Positions 30,906 through 41,483 of a stretch of 64,000 bases of DNA are shown here, piece after piece. The position numbers and the translations under genes were made by a program. The stretch's first letter is position 1, and every line of letters begins with the position of its first letter. This DNA is from Isoetes taiwanensis (Eukaryota > Streptophyta > Lycopodiopsida > Isoetales > Isoetaceae): contig JAJEKV010000488.1 of assembly GCA_021234155.1 (NCBI GenBank), forward strand, positions 110,051-174,050, written 5' to 3'. Under the pieces are notes generated by a model, which was not told where the DNA came from, ran no database searches, and saw nothing but the letters and a program-made list of their open reading frames with translations.

Positions 30906-32460
30906 CCATATTCTAGTCTAGCTTGGACCATAAACAAAAAATACAAAAATACATGTGACATCCTAAGGCTAGGAGGTATCCAGCCTACAAAGTGTGCATG
31001 TATGGCTAAAGTTTTGCCCAACCTGATGTGTGGTGAGTTGGTATAGGCCTAGTAATGCCAAAATAAATGTGCATTTGGTCGGGGTTCAAACCCGGCCGTG
31101 TATGTTTAGCTTTGGGAGTTGGTTCTTCGGGTTATAATGATGTTGATCCCCGACGTGGTAGAACTTAAAAGCCTATACATGTCCTTCACTTTGGCCCCTT
31201 GACCGGTAGTGGGATATTCTAGCTAGTCGTGTACAAGATGAAATTCTAGTGACAAGACTAGTCTAGCTTGGACCATAAACAAAAAATACAAAAATATATG
31301 TGACATCCTAAGGCTAGGAGGTATCCAGCCTACAAAGTGTGCATGTATGGCTAAAGTTTTGCCCAACGGATGTGTGGTGAGTTGGTATAGGCCTAGTAAT
31401 GCCAAAATAAATGTGCATTTGGTCAGGGGTTCAAACCTGGCCAGTGTATGTTTAGCTTTGGGAGTTGGTTACTGGGGTTATACGATGCTGATCCCCGACG
31501 TGGTAGAACTTAAAAGCCTATACATGTCCTTCACTTTGGCCCCTTGACGGTGGTGGGATATTCTAGCTAGTCGCGGTACAAGATGATATTCTAGTGACAA
31601 GACCAGTCTAGCTTGGACCATAAAACAAAAAATACAAAAATACATGTGACATCCTAAGGCTAGGAGGTATCCGCCTACAAAGTGTGCATGTATGGCTAAA
31701 GTTTTGCCCAACGGATGTGTGGTGAGTTGGTATAGGCCTAGTAATGTCAAAAATAAATGTGCATTTGGTCAGGGGTTCAAACCTGGTCAGTGTATGTTTA
31801 GCTTTGGGAGTTGGTTACTGGGGTTATATGATGCTGATCCCCGACGTGGTAGAACTTAAAAGCCTATACATGTCCTCCACTTTGGCCCCTTGACCGGTGG
31901 TGGGATATTCTAGCTAGTTAGGTGTACAAGATGATATTCTAGTGACAAGACTAGTCTAGCTTTGGACCATAAACAAAAAATACAAAAATACATGTGACAT
32001 CCTAAGGCTAGGAGGTATCCTGCCTACAAAGTGTGCATGTATGGCTAAAATTTTGCCCAACGGATGTGTGGTGAGTTGGTATAGGCCTAGTAATGTCAAA
32101 ATAAATGTGCATTTGGTCGTGGGTTCAAACCCCGCCGTGTATGTTTAGCTCGGGAGTTGGTTACTTGGGGTTATACGATGATGATCCCCGACATGGTAGA
32201 ACTTAAAAGCCTATACATGTCCTCCACTTTGGCCCCTTGACCGGTGGTGGGATATTCTAGCTAGTCGTGTACAAGATGATATTCTAGTGACAAGACTAGT
32301 CTAGCTTGGACCATAAACAAAAAATACAAAAATACATGTGACATCCTAAGGCTAGGAGGTATTCTGCCTACAAAGTGTGCATGTATGGCTAAAGTTTTGC
32401 CCAACGGATGTGTGGTGAGTGGTAGAACTTAAAAGCCTATACATGTCCTCCAAGATCTGG
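30906..32460. repeat. 345-bp tandem satellite, ~4.5 units
   Basis: The anchor GCTTGGACCATAAAC starts units at about 30921, 31266, 31611, 31959 (one extra T) and 32304, giving periods of 345, 345, 348 and 345. A sixth unit is truncated near 32440. Each unit contains a GAGTTGGTATAGGCC segment and, ~50 bp on, GGTTCAAACC, resembling Pol III A and B boxes of tRNA-derived SINEs. A further 80 bp of unit sequence is at 34966-35046. Confidence 0.95.
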
Positions 32461-32760
32461 ACCGTACATAGCGATCCTCGTTTGTGGGGTATGCATGTAC
32501 AAATTTTTGTATACTATATATTAAGGTTTGCAAAATACTATAAGGTTTGAGAGAATGTACTTAATGGTGTTAATTTTGTACATGTATTGTAAATATGTTT
32601 TTGGGGCTCTCGCCCCACGAACATGGGTGGTGAATATGCACCCAAACCAAAGGGGTTTAAGGGGATTTTAATTTAAATGTGTTAAATGCAATGGTTTGTG
32701 TTAATAATGTTAATGGTAGTTGTGTGTTGATTGTTATATTAAAAAAAATTTTATCTTCAG
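32461..32760. repeat. Dispersed segment shared with 11340-11510
   Basis: Shares AAAATACTATAAGGTTT, the GGGCTCTCGCCCCAC/CTGCCCTAC region, then CACCCAAACCAAAGGGGTTT and GATTTTAATTTAAATGTGTT with the loop of the inverted repeat in the CACTA insertion. A mobile or dispersed element of unknown class. Confidence 0.75.
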
Positions 32761-34965
32761 GGCCCTAACTAAAGCAAGCATAGGTAAGTGCCAAGAAATA
32801 TACATTATAAAGGTTGTTTATGTAAGTACATAAGTGCGAAAAAATAAACAACTGTAAGAATATGGTGATTTGCTATGCAAAATCTGACCATCAAATAGTA
32901 AGAACAAAGAACAAAAGGATATGTAGAGAATGCATGGATATAAATATCTTATTTCAAAGACCACAATCTCATAGAGGCAACATCACCATTAAATATTGAG
33001 AACAAAGAACATGTAGCAAAATGTATATGATACATAAAAACATTGAACTTAAGCAACCGCCCAATGAATTTCAAATATCCCATTTCATTAAATATCCTAT
33101 TTCAACATGACAAGTATCATGTATTCAAAGATGTGAAGGTTAGTCATTACATAAATAGTTAAATAGATTCACCTTTCATGTGGGGCATTAGAGAGGCTAA
33201 AATGCTTTGGGCTTGTGAAGCCTTTATCTCAAATGCATTACCCCTCAGATTTCATGAAATCTCTCCTTCAAACAACTTTATTTTCTTTAAAAGCATCTTC
33301 TAGCATTTTGCATTACCATATATTACAAAAGGCAAGCAATTCAAGCCGTCCAAAGGACATTGTTTCAACTAGTAGTAGAAGAAAGGAAAAACACGGGATG
33401 AACAGATCTTGCTCTAGCATTCTCGCTGCAAATAAAGGCCACCACCGGAGAAACCGCCGAGGAATGAAAACCAAACAACCGGTGCAAATACAAATAACCT
33501 AATTTCGATGATAATAATCGGTCAAAAGAAGATGGCACCCAAAGGACCCTGCGGACCTTTTTACAGGATTGCAAATAGGGAGAAGGAAAAGATATTGAGC
33601 TTTTAAAAGAAAGGCCTTTCATTTTCACTTCCACCGAATTCTACTCGGACCCAGATGTGTGGCTTCTTAAGTAAGAAATCCCTTCATTGCCACAAATTTC
33701 CAGCGGACAGAAAGCCTTCTCTCGTACCGCTCCATCGCCACGACATTATGAGAGAGTAATAAAGAGTTCCGGGAGAGGAATTACAAGCAAATAGCAGAGC
33801 CCTCGAAGAACTTGCGTAAGAAACTCCCTGCTGCAACAAAACTCCTGTTGTAAACAAACGCCAGGTTGAGACAGGGCGGCCTCCATTAGCAGTCCACAAA
33901 ACCTCTCGCCTCGAAGGATTATCCGCCTGCTCATGTGCAAAATTACGAGAGCACATACCCATTGCCTGAATTCATATCCTCCTCGTTTTGGTTAACTTTT
34001 GAAACCACCGGTTTATGACAAAGCGTAAGGCGTAACCTTAATAAAATCAACGATTAAAATAAAATTGCTTTTTGGTCGGGCGGATTCCGCACCGAATCAT
34101 TGCCTGCATAACGATGACCAAACTTTTGACCATATGGTGACATCAACCGCCAATATGAAACATAGCTACCTGTTTCTCAAAGCAGATAAGGTCGACGTAA
34201 ACATCCGATTCAAATGGTGCTAAGCCTCCCAAGGACAACTAGAGAGAAGAGACATTGGATCAACATTTAGCATGTGAAAAATTAATAATATAAATTCACC
34301 TACCTCAAGGTCACAAAGATGAAACCTGGTCCCAAATCATCCCTCCCACACTAACAAGCCGCGTGCTTTGTTTCCATGGAACGTTACCCACCGCTAAGGG
34401 AGACGCCGATTTTCACAAATGGTGTGCAAGGAAAGAGCTCGGGCCCCATCAAATATTGTCACATCAGCAACAAAACGCCCACCCAGCTTTGGTATTAAAT
34501 GCATTAGCTCTCCTGTGGACAAAAAACGGCAGGCTACCACCACAAGTGCTAGAACCAAAGACTCGCCACCAAGACCAGGACCAAACCAGCTCCCGGGCGG
34601 GGCAAGATCTACCAAAAGGACCTTGACAAATTGCCCAAATGACGGCCATATAGGGCAGGAGGCCCGCAGACAGCCCAAAATCTGCATCACTTGATCGATT
34701 AGCTACCCAGAACCCTAAAGTTGAACCCTAAAGTTCAATGCCTCGTTGTTTGCATGGACTTCATAAAATTAAATTAAGTAAGTTTTAAGGAACAAAACAT
34801 GCAAGGCAAAACCATTGCAAAACCATAGATAAAATGCCATTCAAATATATGAATCCGAGGTGCACTCTAGATATATCGGATTAGTATACCTCGCGCAATA
34901 CGCCCATGAAATCATATAAAACCATGCCAAAAAGCTTATAAAATCACAAAACCCCCGTTATAATG
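32761..34965. other. Stretch without recognisable genes
   Basis: Frames up to 98 codons occur on both strands (for example 33365-33634 and 33684-33962 minus, 34363-34694 plus and minus) but none shows a domain, consistent strand bias or splice linkage. 32770-33180 is AT-rich. I cannot assign a function. Confidence 0.4.
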
Positions 34966-35046
34966 TTAGATATTCTAGCTAGTCGGTACAAGATGATATT
35001 CTAGTGACAAGACTAGTCTAGCTTGGACCATAAACAAAAAAATACA
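34966..35046. repeat. Isolated piece of the 345-bp satellite
   Basis: Contains ATATTCTAGCTAGTCGGTAC, then ATTCTAGTGACAAGACTAGT and GCTTGGACCATAAAC, then joins the Ty3 pol copy directly after AAAAAATACATGG. Confidence 0.9.
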
Positions 35047-37256
35047 TGGAGAAACCGACGTTGGCGGGATCGAAGTTTGTCCGGGAGAAAGGGGGATCTT
35101 TGGAGGGAAGAGCACCGGTGAGAAGATACCGCTGAAAGTTATGGAACCAATGGGGCGTGGCCGTGAAAAAAATAGTTTAAAAGGCAGGAAAGGCATCTGA
35201 GACACCCGTGGAGGGATCATCAATGTGAATGCGTGAGAGATAGTCTGGGACAACATGAGATTTGCCACCTTTATGAACGATTTCAAAAGGAGCGAATTTT
35301 GCGGAAGAAGGACCCAACGAGCAATCCCCGCCTGCGGGCGTGGACTTGTTGATCAAATAGAGAAGAGCCCCGATGATCAACACGTAACTTGATCCGACCG
35401 CCCAACAGATAATGATGGAAGCGTTGGACACAAAAAATTAAACCCAAGGCCTCCCTTTCTAAGTGGTGAGTAGTTGAGCTCAAGAAGATTGAGTTTTCTG
35501 GCTGGCATAACGGTTGGGTTTATCCGTAAATGGCCATATGCTTGAGAGAGAATAGCACCAATAGCAAACGCGAGACATCGACATGAACATGGAAGGGCTT
35601 GTCCCATTGAGGCGGAACAAGCACGGGCCCGAAAAGCAAGAGCTTCAACCGCTGGAAAGCAAAGATCCGCCTAGGAATTCCAAGCCCGTGTGGATTCATC
35701 ACCCGTGAGTTTATGAATGGGATGAAGAATAGCCGCAAGTCCAGGAATGAAGGTGGAATAGTAATTTACCTTGCCCAGGAAAGAACGTGTCTCTTTGATA
35801 TTAGATGGTGCTTGAGCCTTAAGCACACAACTGATTTTAGCAGGATCAGTGGTGATACCTTCTTTACTGACCACATGTCCTAACAAAACACCTGCAGGTG
35901 ACGCAGAAGGTGCATTTCTCGTGATTTAGACTAATATCGGACTCATCACATTTCTGAAAAGACGAGCTCTAACTTGTCCAGTGGATCATCCATGGAACCA
36001 GAGGCTGAAAAGTCATCTTGAAAGATCCGGAGAAAGGGTTTCTCCTTCATATAATCGTGAAAACCGAGAGCATGATGCGTTGAAACATGGATGGAGAGTT
36101 GGATAAACCAAAAGGAACCACCTTGTAGGCAAAAAGTGCTTACAGGGGTGGTAAAGGTAGTCTTGAGTTGATTTGCCTCTTTGATTGAAATTTGATTGTA
36201 GCCTGAAAAACCATCCATGAAGGAGTACATTTCATGACCCAAAGAACCTCTTCCAACCGGGGTCCGTGAAGGGAAGCGGGGAAGTGATCACGCCCGTGGC
36301 CCGGGATTGAGTTTGGCGATAGTCCACGCAGACGCCGGATCTTACCGCTGTGTTTGAGAGCAATGACGATGGGGCTCACCCATTCAGAATGTTTGACCTC
36401 ATAAACAAGCCGGCAGCTAGGAGTTTATCAATTTCGCCTTGACACGGTCCACGGTAATTGGGGCCGCTGCTAGAAAGAGGACGGCATCCGGGTTTGGTAG
36501 GAATAGTGAGTTCCCCCAATTCTTTGTTGATACCCCGAAGATCTTTATAGCTCCAAGCAAAAATGTGTTTGAATTTTTTGAACAGCGTGAGGGCGCGTGC
36601 GCGATAGGTGGTCGGGAGATTTGCAGCAAGGCGGACGGGCTGATTATTGCCTACATCCACAATCTCCACCTCCAGATTCTGAATGTGTGGAACAACTTCC
36701 GTGTCTTGAACAACATGAGCAGGAGGTTGAAACATGACGGGATGAGCTGCATTTTGTGTGGTGAAGAAAAGCGGTTGCTGAACGTCATCTAGCAGGGGTT
36801 GCTTCATGACAGCATGGACATCCACCGTTTCAGGAGGAAGTACAATGTCGGAAAAATGGTCAAGTCTTTGGATGTGATTGCAAGGAGCCAGGTAAGGGTC
36901 GAGCAGCGCAGCCCAAATCCATATTCTAGTCTAGAATCCTGATCCAGAGTCATCTCACCCCAAGGATCAACATATTCAGGGTAGGATGAAAGAGGCAGAC
37001 TCGCAGGTGGAGCCTGAACATGATAGATATTCTGGGCTTCTTCAGAATCGGTGTCTGAGAGAGAAGGTTCGGCATGTTCAACAGAGATGATCTTGCCGGT
37101 TTCCAAATCCATGGTAGCATTGAGATGACCATCTGTAATGACGAGCTGGTCCGTAGCCCAATAATGAATACTTTTTGCCTTACGGAGAAAAGGTCTGCCG
37201 ACCAACATTTCATAATCACCGGGATCTTCGCCGGCTTTCCAAACACCAAATTCTAG
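35047..37256 (-). mobile_element. Ty3 pol region, copy 3 (protease end to RNase H), truncated both sides
   Basis: Protease C-terminal part (37249-36950: MLVGRPFLRKAKSIHYWATD and the following ITDGHLNATMDLETG), linker to RT (36825-36376), RT (36379-35946, with MYSFMDGFSGYNQISIKEAN and IFQDDFSA), thumb (35886-35671, LGHVVSKEGITTDPAKI and FLGKVNYYSTFIPG) and part of RNase H (35738-34975). The left edge is a satellite fragment; the right edge ends abruptly in unassigned DNA. It is very similar to copy 1 but overlaps it in domain content, so it is a separate copy. Confidence 0.9.
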
Positions 37257-38063
37257 AGGGAATCTATTGGAATTGAAGATAGGAGATTGTATTCTCGTGT
37301 ATCTCCATCGATAGAAACTTGCATGTGCCTCAATTCATACAAATTGGAATCAACGCATATGCAATGTCTAGGGCATTGTACATAGGTGATTTAAGCAATA
37401 TATGTCTCCAATGCATGGCTCAATATCAACAAATGTATCTATAAGGACTTCTTCATATATCGATACAGATATGGAGCACAAAGATAAACCTCTTTTAGAC
37501 TATGCATGTTGATGTATCCCGGATCTAGCAACTTAATATAGAATCACCTTTCAAAAAGTAATATTTAGAATGTATGGCAACTATTAATAGTTACTTCTTT
37601 AATGTTGCTCCCGCATCTTTGGAGAATTCCAATGAAAATAAATGTAACAAAAATTTGTTCGTCCAATACCAATTCATTTTAGTCCCCGAAAATATTAGAC
37701 TGGTTTAGCAGAAAAAAAAGATATGATAATGCAGTCCCTAAATTGCATGATGTTTATTTAATGATAACGTCACTGACATCTATTTTACATCTATCCTAGA
37801 GAATAATTACCTAGAGATTTCATAAAAACACACCGATAAAAGCATTATGATAGCTGTATAAAAAGAAAATGCAAATATGGTTAATGAGGCAAATAAAAAT
37901 TTTAATGCAATTGTGAGTAGACTAGCAAACAAAGGGATATTAGGAGGAGATTGAGTTGTTCCCAAAAGTCAATCTTCCTTCGAATATAATATACTACTAT
38001 ATACTATGTCCAAGGAAAGTGAAGATGTTAGGAGAATCTCGTCGTGTGTTAAGAAATGTATCA
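37257..38063. other. AT-rich stretch without features
   Basis: No frame above 60 codons, no repeats matching elsewhere in the window, and no RNA gene seen. Confidence 0.4.
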
Positions 38064-38100
38064 GACTAAGCGCAGGTATAAAATCACTAGCGGGGTACAA
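38064..38100 (+). repeat. Left terminal inverted repeat of the 7.2-kb transposon
   Basis: GACTAAGCGCAGG, then TATAAAATCACTAGCGGGGT and ACAAAAA. The inner ATAAAATCACT and GGGGT blocks match the right end. Confidence 0.7.
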
Positions 38101-38189
38101 AAAAAACGCTGAAAAGCAAAGCAAAAAAGCAAAGCAAAAGCAAACTTTTTAGGTTCACATTTTGTTAGTTCTAATCAATTTTACGCCAT

Positions 38190-41093
38190 AACTACTTCGG
38201 GCGATGGCTTATGAAGCTTTTCGACGAAGGAATGGTACCGCAGAAATGGATTAAAATGGTTGGAGGATCAAATTATCGACGAGGATTGGGAATCGGCCTC
38301 GAATCATGGCTTCACCGACTCTGGGGTAAAATTAAGAAATTTTATGTGAAGCCTCATTTAAAAGAACTGCTAGATTTTCTTATCTCGAGCTTTATCCTCA
38401 TGGTCTGGCTTAACAATGAGCTCGGGGAAGAAATTTGCCTTTGCATTTACTTGGGAGAATTGTAGTCGAAAGCGGCTCTTAACCCTGGACGAACACAAGA
38501 TAAACTGGGTTTCATTTAAAGAACAAGTTGACAGTACCCAAGGAAGCTAGTTAAGCTCGAACCAAAACATTCCCGGTCAAACCTCTCTCCAGCAAAGAAG
38601 AAGAACCACACCAAATCCCACACCATTGAAGCCAAGTAATGCACAAGTTTACTCTCGTGCAAGTGCCGTTCCTTTGCTAAACAGAGGTAGCTTAATGTTT
38701 AATGTTAGGGTCTTGGATGAAGAAGTGAATAGGTTGGAGGGTGAATTTGAATTGTGCAAGAAAGATCCGCAGACATTGCAAGCAAGATCACCCTAAACGA
38801 ACATGTGAATGAGAGAGATATTGCCGGGATCGAAGCAAGCGGTGAGAAGACATAAGCAAAGGTTGCGGTGAGATCAATTTTTGGAATCCAAAGTAGAAAA
38901 GTCTGATTCTCGATAAGAAAAGAATTGAGGACTTGATGCGGGACTTGATGCAGGAGAAATTCTATTGAGGAAATTAGAGAGCCTTATTGAAAAGGTGGAT
39001 GATCATCAAGTTGAGAAGAAGAATGAATTGGAAGCATTACATGGAGTGCTAGAAAGGACTCCGCTTCAAATGGAAGAATTACAGGCTAATTGCTATAACT
39101 TGAGTAGTGTAAATGCCTCCCCAGATTCAGTTCAAGTTATTGCAAAGCAAAGTTGCCATTGTGTTATGAAATACCATGTTACGCATGTGGATTAGCTTTC
39201 CAAGATGACTACAAGATTAGTGCAAGTGCTACCATGCCAACATGCTTATCATTTAATTTTGTACCGCTTCTTGTAGAGAATAAAAATGCCTGGATTGTTC
39301 TATGGATGTCCCAATGAAATTCTTTGAAGAACTTGGCTTAGAGACCAATGCAAATGAAGGAGAAGAAAAGAAGAACAAAAGAAATGTAAGAATCATCTAA
39401 GAAAGTAAGTATTATTTATTTGCTTTTTGCTTTATTTGTGAAAATTGCTTTTGTTGAAAAGTTTTGGTCATGTTATTTGCGGGGAAAAGTTACCAACAAA
39501 AGGAAACATGATGACTATGTGGATTTAGATGAATTTGGTGAATTTGCCGATGTGAATGAAGATGCCGGGTGATTCTCGACCGTGCATATGAAGGTATTTT
39601 TAGAAAATATTCCAAGTTCTTCGAGGGAAGGAGCTTCTTTGGGAATTAAGAGCAAGGTTGAGAAGAGCTACAATCAATATCAAGGAAACTAGCCTTGAAC
39701 CTCAGCAGACTATTCTTCCCCGATCCTGTGAATCCAACTCAGATATTCACATCAATGCCGTGGAACGCATAACTCTGCATTGTGGATCAGCCAGATTTGG
39801 ACAAATTGGTGGTCACATTGCGCATGATGCCAAATGAATTACCAGCAGTTGGATGAGCAAGACAAAGAAGCTGATCGGAGGAGGATGGAAGAGAAGTTCA
39901 AGAGGATGCAACAAAGAATACAAGAATTCCAGGAAGCGTCTTTGCAGGCAAAGACAAAAAGAAGAAAGCAATCAAACCTATTCCCAAAGTAGTTTGAGAA
40001 GGTGCAAGTTACAAAAAAGGTGACAAACGACCCAATAGAAAGAATATTAGATGCCTATAATGGGAAGGGCTAAACTTTGAACCTCGTAAACCACTCAGTA
40101 TTTGACATTGTCATATTTTCAATTTGTAAGATTTCAATTAAAATAAAATCTTTTCTAAATATTAGAATCAGTAAACTTTTCATTAAAATAAAATGTTTTC
40201 ATTGAATATGTGAATCAGAATCTTTTCATAGTTGACAATGTCATATCTTAGTTTGTGTCTAAAGTGTTTTTAAAATGTATCTCTTGTTTGTAGGGAGGCA
40301 CAAAAGACAAACCGTTGGTCCTTGATTTGAATGGTGTGCTTATGAAGAGTTGGCATAAGCATGACAAACAGAACACCAATACCGCAAATCAAGAAACGTG
40401 TACACAACCAACAAAGTGCTGGTTTGCAGACCAGGTTTGCATAATTTCATGGACTGGGCCCTAGAACATTTTGAAATTGCTATTTGGTCCAGTATGAACC
40501 GCTACAACATCATTGAGTGCCTGCAGCAGATGTTGCCTGCAGATTATCTTATTAAGTTCAAGTTCATTTGGGAAGGAGCACAATGTTTGAAATTGCCTTA
40601 TCCACACATTCACCCAATCCGCATTAAGCGGTCTATTTGAAGCCACTTTCTTATGTCATTGAAGCATATCCCGAAATGAAGAATGTCTTGTTGGTGGATG
40701 ATTCTCTCAGATAAATCTTTTTTTTTTTTCACCAGTGTACCATTCTTTAATAGTTAGCTCATTTCAGTTTGATGAGGGCACAGAATGGTTTGAAAAGATG
40801 AAGGATGTATTGTTTGGTTGGGCTGAAAGTCCTGAGCCTACAAAATTTGTGAAAGAACATCTTGCCCCAGAAATTGTCAAACAAGAAGACTTTGATATTT
40901 TGGATTTGTGTTCCAAGCATGTGCAGGAGAATCCAAGATGGGCTATTCTCAGAAACAAAAGGCGATTTGCCATGATGGAACCTCCGGTAAGCAATTTATT
41001 TTTTTGCTTGATTTGTTTGATTTGTTTGGCTTGCCATATCTTCTTACCTTAACTGGAGTTCTGCTCTTGCAGGTTCCTGGAAGACAGTTGTGA
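38190..41093 (+). pseudogene. NIF/FCP1-type HAD phosphatase-like gene
   Basis: HAD-fold, plant SCP1/NIF-like protein. The best exon begins after an AG at 40293: KPLVLDLNGVLMKSWHK is motif I, with the second Asp replaced by Asn (DLN instead of DxD). It is followed, after a +1 shift near 40398, by RPGLHNFMDWALEHFEIAIW and SSMNRYNIIECLQQMLPADY. After another shift near 40640 comes PLSYVIEAYPEMKNVLLVDD, the acidic VDDS motif. Exon 40768-40986 (FDEGTEWFEKMKDVLFGWAE) joins through a GT-AG intron to a last exon (VPGRQL, stop at 41093). The donor after VDDSLR reads AT instead of GT. The part upstream of 40290 is less clear, with Lys/Glu-rich coiled-coil pieces (38965-39195, 39830-39990). Nucleophile loss plus two shifts suggest no phosphatase activity as read. 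Confidence 0.75.
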
Positions 41094-41483
41094 GGCAATG
41101 GATGTTAAGGAATGTCAAGAAAAGTGTAAGATGTGAAAAAATACAGCTGGCAACCATAAAATTTTCTTCCTGGTTGCCACATTTTGAATGCACATCATTG
41201 TGCAATGTAATGTTAGATGTGAATATACCTGGCATACATAAATTTTTTTCCCCTGGTTGCCAGATTTTGAATGCACATCATTGTGCACTCTATTGTAAAC
41301 TGCTGTAACAATATCAATATGAATGTCAATGTTTTGTACTATGCACTTGTGAACTGAAACCCAAATCAGAGAGCATTGAACTCATTCCTGAACAGTAAAG
41401 ATGACATGATTTTTCCGCGGTGTCTCTTCTCCTAACATGTACATGTTGCCACCAATATCATTCATGTCCAAACTTAACATGCC

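Noticed and set aside
31075-31105. Genuine tRNA gene in the satellite (GGTTCAAACC)
   Set aside because: No acceptor or anticodon stem can be folded around the box-like motifs; at most a SINE-like relic.
33365-33962. Minus-strand frames as captured gene exons
   Set aside because: No domain recognised and no consistent splice sites link them.
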